From JABDLO01 sp041749255 (GTDB lineage: Bacteria; Bacteroidota; Bacteroidia; Chitinophagales; Saprospiraceae): a DNA stretch of 64,000 bases. Below the pieces are notes generated by a model. That model was not told where the DNA came from, ran no database searches, and saw only the letters and a list, made by a program, of their open reading frames with translations. The stretch lies in NCBI GenBank assembly GCA_041749255.1, contig JBGTBR010000081.1:62001-126000 (forward strand). The letters are read 5' to 3'. Below are positions 44,646 to 54,600 of this stretch, piece after piece (positions within the stretch are counted from its first letter, which is position 1; every line of letters begins with the position of its first letter). Position numbers and translations under genes: made by a program.

Positions 44646-45674
44646 TTGAATTCACTAAAATCTTATAATACCTTTGGAGTTGATGTACAATGTGCACATC
44701 TTGAAGTAATCGAAAGTGAAAATCAACTCATAACTTTTTTGAAGGATCACCCGGAGAAAGAGAAAAGGATCATTGGAGAAGGATCTAACTTATTGCTGGT
44801 ACATGACCTGGATGAGGTAGTATTGATAAATAGGATCAAAGGCATATCGATAATTGATGAAAATGACGACTTTGTAAAAGTAGAAGTGGGTGGAGGTGAA
44901 AACTGGCATCAATTTGTAATATGGGCTTTAGATCATAATCTGGGAGGCATTGAAAACTTATCTCTTATACCCGGAACAGTAGGGGCTGCTCCAATCCAAA
45001 ATATAGGGGCTTATGGCACTGAACAGGAAAGTGTTTTTGAATATCTTTTTGCAGTGGATATGAAGGATAGAACAAGGAGGGTGTTTTCAAAGGAAGATTG
45101 TCAATTCGGGTACAGAGATAGTATATTTAAGAGTACTTTTAAAGGTAGGTATTTTATCACAAAAGTCGTTTATCGGTTATTAAAGCATCCCAAGATCAAT
45201 ACCAGCTATGGTGCCATCAGGGAAGTTTTAAAAGATTGGAGAGTATCAGACCCTGACATCAATGATGTGAGCCGGGCTGTTATTTTTATAAGGCAATCAA
45301 AATTACCAGATCCAAAAATTATAGGAAACTCAGGGAGCTTTTTTAAAAATCCAATCATATCAAGAATCCATCTTGAAAAATTGCTGCATTCTTTTCCCGA
45401 AATGCCATTTTATCCCATAGATAATGACCAGGTGAAAGTTCCGGCAGGGTGGCTCATCGAGAAGTGCGGATGGAAAGGAAAAAAAGTAGGTCACACTGGC
45501 ACCTACAAGAACCAGGCATTGGTTATTGTTAATCATGGTGGTGCTACAGGGAGAGAGATATTGGCATTGTCAAGTACCATAAGAAAGTCTGTGCGGGATT
45601 CCTTCGATATCGATATACAACCTGAAGTTAATATCTGGCCTGAGATAGAAGAAGCAAGTTTGAGTTCTTACTAA
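44646..45674 (+). CDS. murB: UDP-N-acetylenolpyruvoylglucosamine reductase
   Basis: 342 residues, type I MurB. The only workable start is TTG at 44646: an in-frame TGA lies 24 bp upstream and no ATG or GTG is nearby, while NSLKSYNTFGVD matches the family beginning. FAD-binding segments are EGSNLLLV and LIPGTVGAAPIQNIGAYG; catalytic residues include the tyrosine in FGYRDSIF and Ser231 in GSFFKNP; PAGWLIEKCGWKG is also typical. It makes UDP-N-acetylmuramate in peptidoglycan synthesis. Its stop overlaps the stop of the convergent MCE gene by 4 bp. Confidence 0.95.
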   Translation: MNSLKSYNTFGVDVQCAHLEVIESENQLITFLKDHPEKEKRIIGEGSNLLLVHDLDEVVLINRIKGISIIDENDDFVKVEVGGGENWHQFVIWALDHNLGGIENLSLIPGTVGAAPIQNIGAYGTEQESVFEYLFAVDMKDRTRRVFSKEDCQFGYRDSIFKSTFKGRYFITKVVYRLLKHPKINTSYGAIREVLKDWRVSDPDINDVSRAVIFIRQSKLPDPKIIGNSGSFFKNPIISRIHLEKLLHSFPEMPFYPIDNDQVKVPAGWLIEKCGWKGKKVGHTGTYKNQALVIVNHGGATGREILALSSTIRKSVRDSFDIDIQPEVNIWPEIEEASLSSY

Positions 45675-46789
45675 GGATTTTTTCCCCCTTCAGCTTTATT
45701 TACCGGACGAATTCTAATTATTTCATATTCGCCTTCAAAAGCAGGATCGTCTTCTACTGGAATAAAATCTTTAGATCCTTTTCCAAAAATGGACAAATTG
45801 AGATATCTCCTTGGATTTAAACGCATGTCCTGTAATAAAAGAGCCAGGTTTTTAGAAGTAAATTCCAGATTTGTATATAACTTATCATCATTGATAAGTC
45901 TGGAAAGTGTTCCATCTCCTTTCTCCATATTATGCAATACTCTGTTGAGACTGCTTACAGCCTCATCGGCGGATCTAAGGGTGGAATTGAAATCTTTTAT
46001 GGCTGCACTTGCATTATCCATAACCGCATTGGTTTTATCAACCGTTTGATGGAGTTTGGCATCTGCGAGATCAGAAGAAATCCTGTCAAAATTAGTCAGC
46101 ATGGTTGAGATCTTTTTTCTATCATCAGCGATGGTCTGAGTTATTTTGCTCATATTCGCCAGGATATTTTCCAAATTCCTTTGAGAATTCGACATGGCTT
46201 CTCCAGAGGATTTTGCAAAAATAGCCAAATTAGCAGTTACCTTTTCCAGATTCCGTATTGTTTCATTTACAGACCCTTCGCTACCTTCCTCTCCCAATTT
46301 ATTAATCACATCAGATAAACCAGAAGTCACAGTCGATATGGTATTTTCTAATTCACCCTCCCCAAGCATTGTATTAATAAAACTGCTTTCACGTCCCTCA
46401 AATACGTCTCCACTTATGGCACAGTTTTCACCATTACATATTTCATCGAATTTGATTACTATGTGTTTGCCACCTACAATTCCTCCACTTGTAAGCATTG
46501 CAATAGAATTTTTAGGAATTTTTATTTCCTTATTCGAGACCTCCATAGTGATTTTCATTTTGAGTGCATCTGCATCATCCATCTCTATACGGGTCACAGC
46601 ACCAATCTGAAATCCATTGACCATTACAGGAGCAGATACATTGAGTCCGGAAACATCGTGGTAATAGGAATAAAACGTGCGGGATGGTTTGAGAATGTTT
46701 TGACCGATTACAAACTTATATCCCCATATCATACCAAAAATAGTGATGATCGCCAGGATTCCCAGTTTGATTTCCTTTGATATATTCAT
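45671..46789 (-). CDS. MCE/MlaD-family lipid-transport protein
   Basis: 372 residues: an N-terminal membrane anchor (IKLGILAIITIFGMIWGY) and one MCE domain (about 35-125, with SGLNVSAPVMVNGFQIG). A long helical region follows (about 135-310), rich in SDLADAKL-type coiled-coil heptads, and the protein ends in a polar tail. MCE proteins assemble into hexamers that carry phospholipids between inner and outer membranes. The helical part may form a tunnel. The ATPase and permease partners (MlaE/MlaF types) are not in the window. Close to the amidase and LptD genes, as in other Bacteroidota. Confidence 0.88.
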   Translation of the reverse strand: MNISKEIKLGILAIITIFGMIWGYKFVIGQNILKPSRTFYSYYHDVSGLNVSAPVMVNGFQIGAVTRIEMDDADALKMKITMEVSNKEIKIPKNSIAMLTSGGIVGGKHIVIKFDEICNGENCAISGDVFEGRESSFINTMLGEGELENTISTVTSGLSDVINKLGEEGSEGSVNETIRNLEKVTANLAIFAKSSGEAMSNSQRNLENILANMSKITQTIADDRKKISTMLTNFDRISSDLADAKLHQTVDKTNAVMDNASAAIKDFNSTLRSADEAVSSLNRVLHNMEKGDGTLSRLINDDKLYTNLEFTSKNLALLLQDMRLNPRRYLNLSIFGKGSKDFIPVEDDPAFEGEYEIIRIRPVNKAEGGKNP

Positions 46790-47216
46790 AAATGAAAGGG
46801 ATTTGTTTTGATTTTTATGACTTTAAATAACATAGTCATTAAATCTGTAATCAACAATTAATACAGCTAAAAGTTATATTATCCAATTATGCACAATGGT
46901 ATCCAAGCTAACATAGAATGGAATTCGCTTTAAAAAATTTAAAATTTTATATGTCTCTTAATAATATGGACATTTATAATAACTATAAAAGAATCTAAAA
47001 TAAGCAGAAAAGTTCAGGTAATATACCTACAAATTTTGTCTATTAGCACAAATAATGGATGTACATTGACATTTTATAACTGAAATTTTTATAATCAACT
47101 TTATCTTTATAAAGCGACTTCCAGATCAGAGACTTATAACTGAAATTTTGATATTAATCATACCGCCTTTAATGCAGTGGCAAAAATAGAAATTATTGGA
47201 ATGACAAATTCAATAT
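46790..47216. other. Intergenic region with a 16-bp direct repeat
   Basis: 427 bp, very AT-rich, between the MCE and amidase genes. TTATAACTGAAATTTT occurs at 47074-47089 and again at 47134-47149, exactly 60 bp apart. No tRNA-like fold, terminator or reading frame was seen; it must hold the MCE promoter, but no consensus element was found. Confidence 0.5.
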
Positions 47217-48335
47217 TTAGTCTTTTTGAACTAAACTATGGACGTTTGCCGGGCTTGGGACTATAAACGCACTTTTATACCCTTTTCTCGATAAAGCTTC
47301 CCTCGCATGATTAGCCTGGTCTTTTGATGGATATTTGCCACTGAAGTATTTGTAGAAAGCATCTATTTTTATTACCTCAAGATCGGGCACATCTTTGAAA
47401 GCATCTTTATTGAGAAAACTCGTCGCAGCCAATTGAACTGTATACCATGTGTTATTATCATTAGATGATGAAGGCTCAGTATCTTTATTTACAATCGATG
47501 CCGGATCTGGGGTTTGTATATGATCTTTCTTCTGATGGTCGTGGATGATTTTGTATTTCACAAAAGCATCATAGAGCCCGGAAATGATTTTTTGCTGACC
47601 TGCTTTGCTGTTTAATATTTTCTCTTCTTCGGGATTGCTTAGAAATCCTGTTTCAACTAAAACACTTGGCATGGTTGCCCTTTTTAAAACAACAAAACCT
47701 GCCTGTTTTACACCTCTTGAAGTCTTTAATCCAAACGACTTTTCTACTAAAGTAGCCAACTCAATACTTTTGTCGAGGTAAAGGTTTTGATACATACTAA
47801 GAATAATGTGTCCTGCATCAGAATTAGGATCAAAACCATCGTAATTTTCTTCAAAATCTGCTTCCATAAGTATGGAAGCATTTTCTCTCTTTGCCGTTTC
47901 CAGGTTTTCATCAGCTGTGTGCAGACCCATAACATACGTTTCAGTACCGCGTGCATTTTTATTGCGGGATGCATTGCAATGAATGGAGATAAATAGATCC
48001 GCCTGAACTTCATTCGCAAGTATTATCCTTTCAAACAAGGGGATAAATGTATCATCTTTTCTGGTGTAGATTACATTCACCTCAGGAAGATTTTTTTCAA
48101 TTTTTTCACCTAATCCCACGGCGATACTTAAAGCTATGTCTTTTTCCTTGGAATACTTCCCTACAGTGCCTCCATCTTTACCGCCATGCCCTGCATCAAT
48201 TACCAGGGTAAATCTTTTTTTAACATTATTATATGAATCTGGTAAAGGACATTCCCATACCTTGCATTCGTTATTAGCGGAGAGCGCTGAGGTGATGATC
48301 AGCATGAATAGGTAAAATGGAAAACGTTGAATCAT
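47217..48335 (-). CDS. N-acetylmuramoyl-L-alanine amidase with SPOR-like tail
   Basis: 372 residues from the ATG at 48335, which begins the signal peptide (MIQRFPFYLFMLIITSALSA); the frame extends to 48383 but the added residues break that pattern. The Amidase_3 domain (about 35-255) has VIDAGHGGKDGGT, the second zinc ligands in FISIHCNAS, and the final VLVETGFLSNPEEE. A linker of about 60 residues leads to a C-terminal domain (WYTVQLAATS to YKSAFIVP) like SPOR, which binds denuded glycan at the division site. The enzyme splits peptide stems from glycan. It lies opposite lptD, with a 273-321 bp gap. Confidence 0.9.
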   Translation of the reverse strand: MIQRFPFYLFMLIITSALSANNECKVWECPLPDSYNNVKKRFTLVIDAGHGGKDGGTVGKYSKEKDIALSIAVGLGEKIEKNLPEVNVIYTRKDDTFIPLFERIILANEVQADLFISIHCNASRNKNARGTETYVMGLHTADENLETAKRENASILMEADFEENYDGFDPNSDAGHIILSMYQNLYLDKSIELATLVEKSFGLKTSRGVKQAGFVVLKRATMPSVLVETGFLSNPEEEKILNSKAGQQKIISGLYDAFVKYKIIHDHQKKDHIQTPDPASIVNKDTEPSSSNDNNTWYTVQLAATSFLNKDAFKDVPDLEVIKIDAFYKYFSGKYPSKDQANHAREALSRKGYKSAFIVPSPANVHSLVQKD

Positions 48336-48594
48336 TTTATGAAAAAATATTAAGTGCTTTGTAGTTTTATTTGTCGAACCCATATTAAATATTTGGTTAT
48401 AACAGGGTTATGAGTCGTGTAAGCATCGAACACCGATATAATTTATAACGATAATGGCTTTGCTCCATTGCACAGGCGTTATTGATATTTTTATTTTCAG
48501 TGCAAATGAATTCATTATAAAAAATATTAATAGGTAATCATGTTTACTATCTTATATTATCAAACTCATATCTTTAACAGTATCATGTATCTGC

Positions 48595-48602
48595 TATATT
48601 TG
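48595..48602 (+). promoter_or_regulatory. Probable -7 element of lptD
   Basis: TATATTTG matches TAnnTTTG exactly; the -33 region is weak (TTT at 48573-48575, 19 bp upstream). A minus-strand copy of the same motif (48618-48625, CAAATATA on the plus strand) lies 15 bp away and might serve the divergent amidase gene, which would make this a shared promoter region. Confidence 0.4.
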
Positions 48603-48656
48603 TATCGATTTTGAATGCAAATATAGTATCCTTTTCGAAAAAATCACTTAAATCTT

Positions 48657-51416
48657 TTGTTTAAAACAATTTATATAGTGTTTTTTTTTATAATGTGTGG
48701 TTTAAATCACACATATGGTCAGGATATACCTCCTTTGATAAAGAGAAGTGTCATTGATACCTTACCAGATGTAAGTAAAGGATTGGATTCTTTGAATACT
48801 GCTTTGGGAGATTCCTTGCCTATAGATTCGATACCTTTTGATTTTTCGCAAGTCAATATTTCTACGGGCGGTTTTGATTCTGATGTAGATTTTGGTGGAG
48901 ATTCTACGTGGTATGATGCGAATACTAAGAAATATCATTTATATGGGAAAGCATTTGTCCACTATCAGGACATGAAGCTCACAGCCGGTTACATCATTTT
49001 TGACCTTGAAACAGATATTGCAGAAGCCTATTTCCGTGAAAATGAACAGGGCGAAAGAATAGAACCCCCTACTTTTATCAAAGGTCAAAATCAATTTACA
49101 TACAAAGAGTTGAGATTTAATTTCAAATCAAAAAAAGGCATTGTATTGGATGCAGTCTCTCAGGAGGGGGAATTCTTTTTGAGGGGTACTAAGACAAAAT
49201 TTATTAGCAATGAATCTGATACTCTTCAGGTAGATGATGAAATTTATAATACAAATGCAATAATTACCACCTGTGATCTCGACCACCCACATTACGGTAT
49301 TCGTACCCGAAAACTAAAGGTTATACCCAATAAGCTGGCAGTTATTGGCTTTTCCCAATTGGAGATAGCCAATATACCACTTCCTATCTTCTTGCCTTTT
49401 GGTTTTTTTCCTCTTGTCAAAGGAGAGTCCGCCGGCTTGATATTTCCGGATGATTATGAATTTAACAGAGAATTGGGTCTTGGTTTCAGAGAGATAGGTT
49501 ATTACTTTCCCATCAATGATTATATTGATTTGCGGGTGACGGGTGATATATATACAAGAGGAACTTACAGAATTCGGGCCAATGCCAACTACAAAAAAAG
49601 GTATGCCTATAACGGGCGTTTCAACGTAGGATTTGCTAATAATAGAATTGAAGACCAAATGACAGGGGAGTCTTTGAGAAACCAATCTATCAGTATAGCC
49701 ATTACCCATAATCAAGATGCCAAAGCCCATCCTTACAGAAGTATTGGCGGGACAATTAACATTCAAACCAACAATTATCAACAAAGAAACTTTAACGATG
49801 TAAGCTCACAACTTAACAACAGGCTGAACTCCAATTTCTATTTCCGCCATAGCATGCCCGGCACCCCTTTTTCTTTCAGTGCCGGGTTAGCGCATGATCA
49901 AAATAACCAAACCAGACAAGTCAATATAACTCTTCCCGACATTCGTTTAAATATGAATACCATATTCCCTTTTAAAAGAAAAAATGCTACCGGGGAAGAG
50001 AAATGGTATGAAAAATTTGCCCTCAAATACGATATGGCGATGAAAAACGTAATCAGGGCAACGGATACTACTCTTTTTACCATGGAAACCCTGGAGAACA
50101 TGCAAACCGGAGTATCTCATAGAGCCAATACCAATGCGAGTTTTAATGTTTTGAAGTATTTTACGCTCACTCCAAGTGCAAACTATGAAGAATTGTGGTT
50201 TTTTACTTCCAACAGACTTGAATTTGACCCAACGCCTATAGTGACCGTTAGAGATTCTATTCTGGATCCGGATGGAAATCTTATCATTACCCGCGATACG
50301 ACTTTTGGACAGCAAATACAAAGTATACAACGGGGATTTCAACCAGTAAGGGTATTTGATGCCGGTATAAACCTCACTACCCAGATCTTTGGAACCCAGC
50401 GATTTTCAAAAGGTTTTATTCGCGGCATACGGCATGTGATCAAACCGAACATTGGACTCCAATTTGCACCAGATTCAAGGGATAGATATATAGAACTGGT
50501 AGACACGGATTCGAGGGCAGAATTTAATAACCCCCGAGAACACAATCCTTATCAGCTTGGAGCTGTGGGTTCTCCCCAGTTGAGAGAACGACAAATGGCT
50601 TTGACTTTCTCAATTCAAAATGTCTTTGAAGGAAAATACTTTTCAAAGAAGGATTCCACGGAGAAAAAATTTAAATTTTGGAATACTCTGAACTTGAATG
50701 GTGGTTATAATTTTGCTGCTGATTCATTAAAGTGGAGAGACCTTACATTTAATGGAAACACATCGTTGTTTGGGATAACAACAGTGGCTCTATCTGGATC
50801 ATTCACACCCTATGTGTATGAAAATAACCGCATCACTTCCAAAACCTTGTGGTCGGAAAGAAGTCAGTTGCTGGAACTGAGAAATATAGAATTTAGATTT
50901 AATACAACCATGCGCTTTAATGAGCTGAGAGATTTGTTCACAGGAAAGTCCGATGAGAGTAGTAGAAGTAGTACTAATGGGGAAGGAGCGGCTCAACGAC
51001 GACGACAGCAGGGTAGGGGACTCTCCAGCGATGAACCGACAATAGGAGAACTTGAATCAATACTCGACCTTTTTAGCACTTTTAATATAAATCACCAAAT
51101 CATTCTGCGATACGATAAAAATTCGTTTTCTGACAAAAAATTTGGAGTACCCATTCATTCCATCAGTATATCGGGAAATATTCCCCTTACAAAAAAATGG
51201 GATTTAACTCTTGGAAATATAAGTTATGATATCGCCAGAAAATCATTTGTCTATCCTACACTTGGGGTATCAAGAGACCTGCATTGCTGGAATCTAAATT
51301 TCCAATGGTATCCCAATAATGGAGTGTACACTTTTTTCATAGGGGTAAAATCAAGTGCACTGAACTTTATCAGGTACAATTACGGACAGCAAAATGCAGC
51401 GGTTCCTTTCCGTTAA
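48657..51416 (+). CDS. lptD: LPS-assembly outer-membrane protein LptD-like
   Basis: 919 residues. The start is TTG at 48657: it begins a signal peptide (MFKTIYIVFFFIMCGLNHTYG), and no better codon is nearby. A periplasmic OstA/jelly-roll domain (about 80-250) shows repeated strands such as YDANTKKYHLYGKAFVHYQ and KGIVLDAVSQEGEFFLRG. LptD-type segments IITTCDLDHPHYGIRTRKL and PLPIFLPFGFFPLVKGESAGL lead into a large barrel. It should place LPS in the outer leaflet. The nearby amidase and MCE genes form a combination often found with LptD in this phylum. Bacteroidota LptD are divergent, so the assignment rests on these motifs and context. Confidence 0.88.
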   Translation: MFKTIYIVFFFIMCGLNHTYGQDIPPLIKRSVIDTLPDVSKGLDSLNTALGDSLPIDSIPFDFSQVNISTGGFDSDVDFGGDSTWYDANTKKYHLYGKAFVHYQDMKLTAGYIIFDLETDIAEAYFRENEQGERIEPPTFIKGQNQFTYKELRFNFKSKKGIVLDAVSQEGEFFLRGTKTKFISNESDTLQVDDEIYNTNAIITTCDLDHPHYGIRTRKLKVIPNKLAVIGFSQLEIANIPLPIFLPFGFFPLVKGESAGLIFPDDYEFNRELGLGFREIGYYFPINDYIDLRVTGDIYTRGTYRIRANANYKKRYAYNGRFNVGFANNRIEDQMTGESLRNQSISIAITHNQDAKAHPYRSIGGTINIQTNNYQQRNFNDVSSQLNNRLNSNFYFRHSMPGTPFSFSAGLAHDQNNQTRQVNITLPDIRLNMNTIFPFKRKNATGEEKWYEKFALKYDMAMKNVIRATDTTLFTMETLENMQTGVSHRANTNASFNVLKYFTLTPSANYEELWFFTSNRLEFDPTPIVTVRDSILDPDGNLIITRDTTFGQQIQSIQRGFQPVRVFDAGINLTTQIFGTQRFSKGFIRGIRHVIKPNIGLQFAPDSRDRYIELVDTDSRAEFNNPREHNPYQLGAVGSPQLRERQMALTFSIQNVFEGKYFSKKDSTEKKFKFWNTLNLNGGYNFAADSLKWRDLTFNGNTSLFGITTVALSGSFTPYVYENNRITSKTLWSERSQLLELRNIEFRFNTTMRFNELRDLFTGKSDESSRSSTNGEGAAQRRRQQGRGLSSDEPTIGELESILDLFSTFNINHQIILRYDKNSFSDKKFGVPIHSISISGNIPLTKKWDLTLGNISYDIARKSFVYPTLGVSRDLHCWNLNFQWYPNNGVYTFFIGVKSSALNFIRYNYGQQNAAVPFR

Positions 51417-51607
51417 TCCAAGTCATTTTCCTAAGAAAAGGAATTACATTTAAAATCAACAGATCCATAATTTTCTTTGGCCTTACAAGTCTTTAGACTA
51501 AGGTGTATTGTATATATATATAGAATAATATTATTCATAAAATGCTAATCATATGAATTAAATATATTAATTTTATCCTTAATATAAATATTGAAAACTA
51601 CAACGCT

Positions 51608-54600
51608 ATGGGTCTCAATAAAAGAACATACTCATGCCATGCCATTCTATTGACGTGTATATGGTTAATGGGAGGATATAATGTATTATTCGCACAAGGA
51701 GTAAAAAACTGTGGCCCAGTTCCAGTAAGTCAGTCCACAGTAGTCGAAGTGACGAGAAAGCCGGCTACTGCCACCCAAACTCAATTTTCCTATTTTCAAG
51801 ATTGGAGCAATATAAATGGATTAACTTTTAGAGAAGATGGTGAAGCATCACTTCACGTTCCTTCTTTTAAAATCGGTCAAAAACTCACGCTTAGCAATTG
51901 GGGATTTACACTACCGAAGGGATCTGTGGTAGAAGAAATCACCATTATGCTTGAGGGCAGATCAGAAGGAGAAGGATGTGTGCACGAGATAGAAGTGAGT
52001 TTGACTGGATCCTCTGGTGAGAATTTAGGTATGAACCTGGCCAATAAAGCCAATAGCAAGAATGCGTGGTCCATGAATGGAAACAGGAAATGGACTTATG
52101 GTGGGAAGATATCTAAATGGGGCATTTCAGCAAATGAGGATTTGGTCAATTCTCCTCATTTTGGGATTGCTTTTCAATTGAGTAACAATTTGAATGACGG
52201 CCCTTTTACAGCAGTCATAAATGACATTTCGATCAAAATCAAATACAGGGAACCCTACCGTGTTTGTAATAAGGACATGGCCCAATTTTTCCAACCTGCA
52301 CACAGTTCTCATACTTCCTACTTTTGGAATATCCCTCCGGGGTTCAGATTAATGTCGGCCAATCAAAAAAGCAATTTCCTTCATATTAAGAATGTGAATG
52401 CCTCACCTGGTATTCATGAAGTTTGTATTGACATTAAAGATAAGTATGGTAAAGAAACCAGGTGCTGTACCCCATTTGTCCTGGATGCCTGTAACCCTTT
52501 GTCCATTGGTGATTTTGTTTGGGTAGATCAGAATGCAAATGGTTTACAGGACGAAGGAGAACCCGGAATTGGAAACGTAAAGATTGAATTATTTTCCAAT
52601 TCAGGAAATCTGATCCAATCAACTTTAAGTAATAGCCTGGGTTATTATTCATTTCAAAATATTACCCCTGGCCAGTACTACATCCGGTCAGAATTACCCG
52701 CTGGTTTTTCATTTACATCTCCACTGGAACCTGACAATGAAAAAAATAGCGTTATTACAGAAAGTCATGGAGCAGGAACCAGTGATGTCATTTCACTCCA
52801 ATATGAGAGTATACTAAACATGGATATTGGTCTTACCGAGATAGTGAGCATTGGCGGTTTGGCCTGGGAAGATGTGGATGGGAATTGTGTTTTTGATGAG
52901 GGCGAACCAGTATTATCAGGTATAACCGTAATATTGTATTCTTCCAAAAGCAAAATTTCTGAAACTACAACGGATTCTGATGGAAGGTATCTATTTGATC
53001 ATCTTACTGTAGGAGTTTACTCAGTGGAATTTTTCCCTGGAGAAGGATTTTTTCCTATTGACAAAAAAGAAGCCATTGATGGAAAAATAAGCAGTTCGAT
53101 CAATCAAAAAAACAGAACAGAATGGATCTGTCCAATGGAAGGTGGTGCAGTACCGGATTTAAATGCCGGATTTTTCCGTAAAGCCACCATTGGAGATTTT
53201 GTTTGGCATGATGTAAACAGAAATGGTTTACAGGATGAAGGAGAAACCGGAATTTCCAATCTAAAGATTCTGCTTTTAAATGAGGCTGGTATCAAAACTG
53301 ATAGTACTTTCACCGATGTAAATGGTGAATATTTCTTAAAAACCAAGCCAGGAAAGTATAGACTTAGTGTAGATATAGCTGAAGGATACACACCTACTGC
53401 TTTCATGGCTGGGACAGATACCCTGGCTGATTCTAATGGTCAATTATCTGAAGGTCAGGTAGTGTCAAATGAATTTTCACTCTTTTCGGGATCAGAACGC
53501 CTTGATCTTGATTTTGGATTTGTCACATTGCCCGGAGCCATAACCGGTACGACCTGGTATGATTCTAATTTTAATGGTTTATTAGATGATCATGAACCAT
53601 TGAGAGAGGGAATAATCGTCCAACTTTTAGATTCGAATGGAAATGACTTAGATTCTACGCTCACTGATGGAAACGGTGAATTTATTTTTGAAAATCTTGA
53701 GCCTGGAAATTATAGATTAAGGTTTAATAATCCGGACAGCGATTTTTTCACCATCCTCAATGAAACTTCAGATTTAGGGTCAAAGGTAAATGATGAAGGA
53801 TTGTCTTCTTCGATTACAGTTCTTCCCAATATAAATTCTGAAGGATGGAATGCAGGCTATGTCATACCGGCTGTTATAGGGGATTATATCTGGTTGGATG
53901 TAAATAGGAATGGTATTCAGGACGGCGATGAAGAAGGAATTAATGGTGTGACTGTCATATTATTCGATACTATGGGTGTTGAATATTTGAGAACAACGAG
54001 CGCTGAGCATCCAGAGGATAGTACCGGAGGATATTATATATTCCCGGCGGTATTTCCAGGCAGCTACTATATTGAATTTTTTCCTTTGGAAGATCTGGTA
54101 CCTACCATAATCGTCGACTCGTTACCAGGCCAGAATTCTGCGATTGTGACAACGGAAACTCCTTTTATAACAGGAGTATTTACATTACTTCCAGGTGAGG
54201 CAAATCTCGATATGGATGCCGGGTTTATGTTGCCTGGCTCAGATGTTCAGGGAGTTGTATGGGATGATCTAAATGGAGATGGCATCCGACAGACAAATGA
54301 GCAGGGTATAGAAGGTATTACAGTGCGGCTGGTTGAGGAAGGTGGCAGTATACTGGAAATGAATACTACCGATGCAGATGGGCAGTATTCCTTTATTTCG
54401 GTTGATTCAGGTACATATTTTGTCGAAATTGAGCTGCCTGATACATTTATCATTACCGTATCCGGGCTCGACAATGTATTTACTTTAGAAAATGGATCTG
54501 CGAGAAGCCCTGACATTCAACTTCCTGCTGGAATTGTACTGAGTGATATAGATGCAGGATTATTGGGAGTAAGAGATATTACCGGCACTCTATGGTTTGA

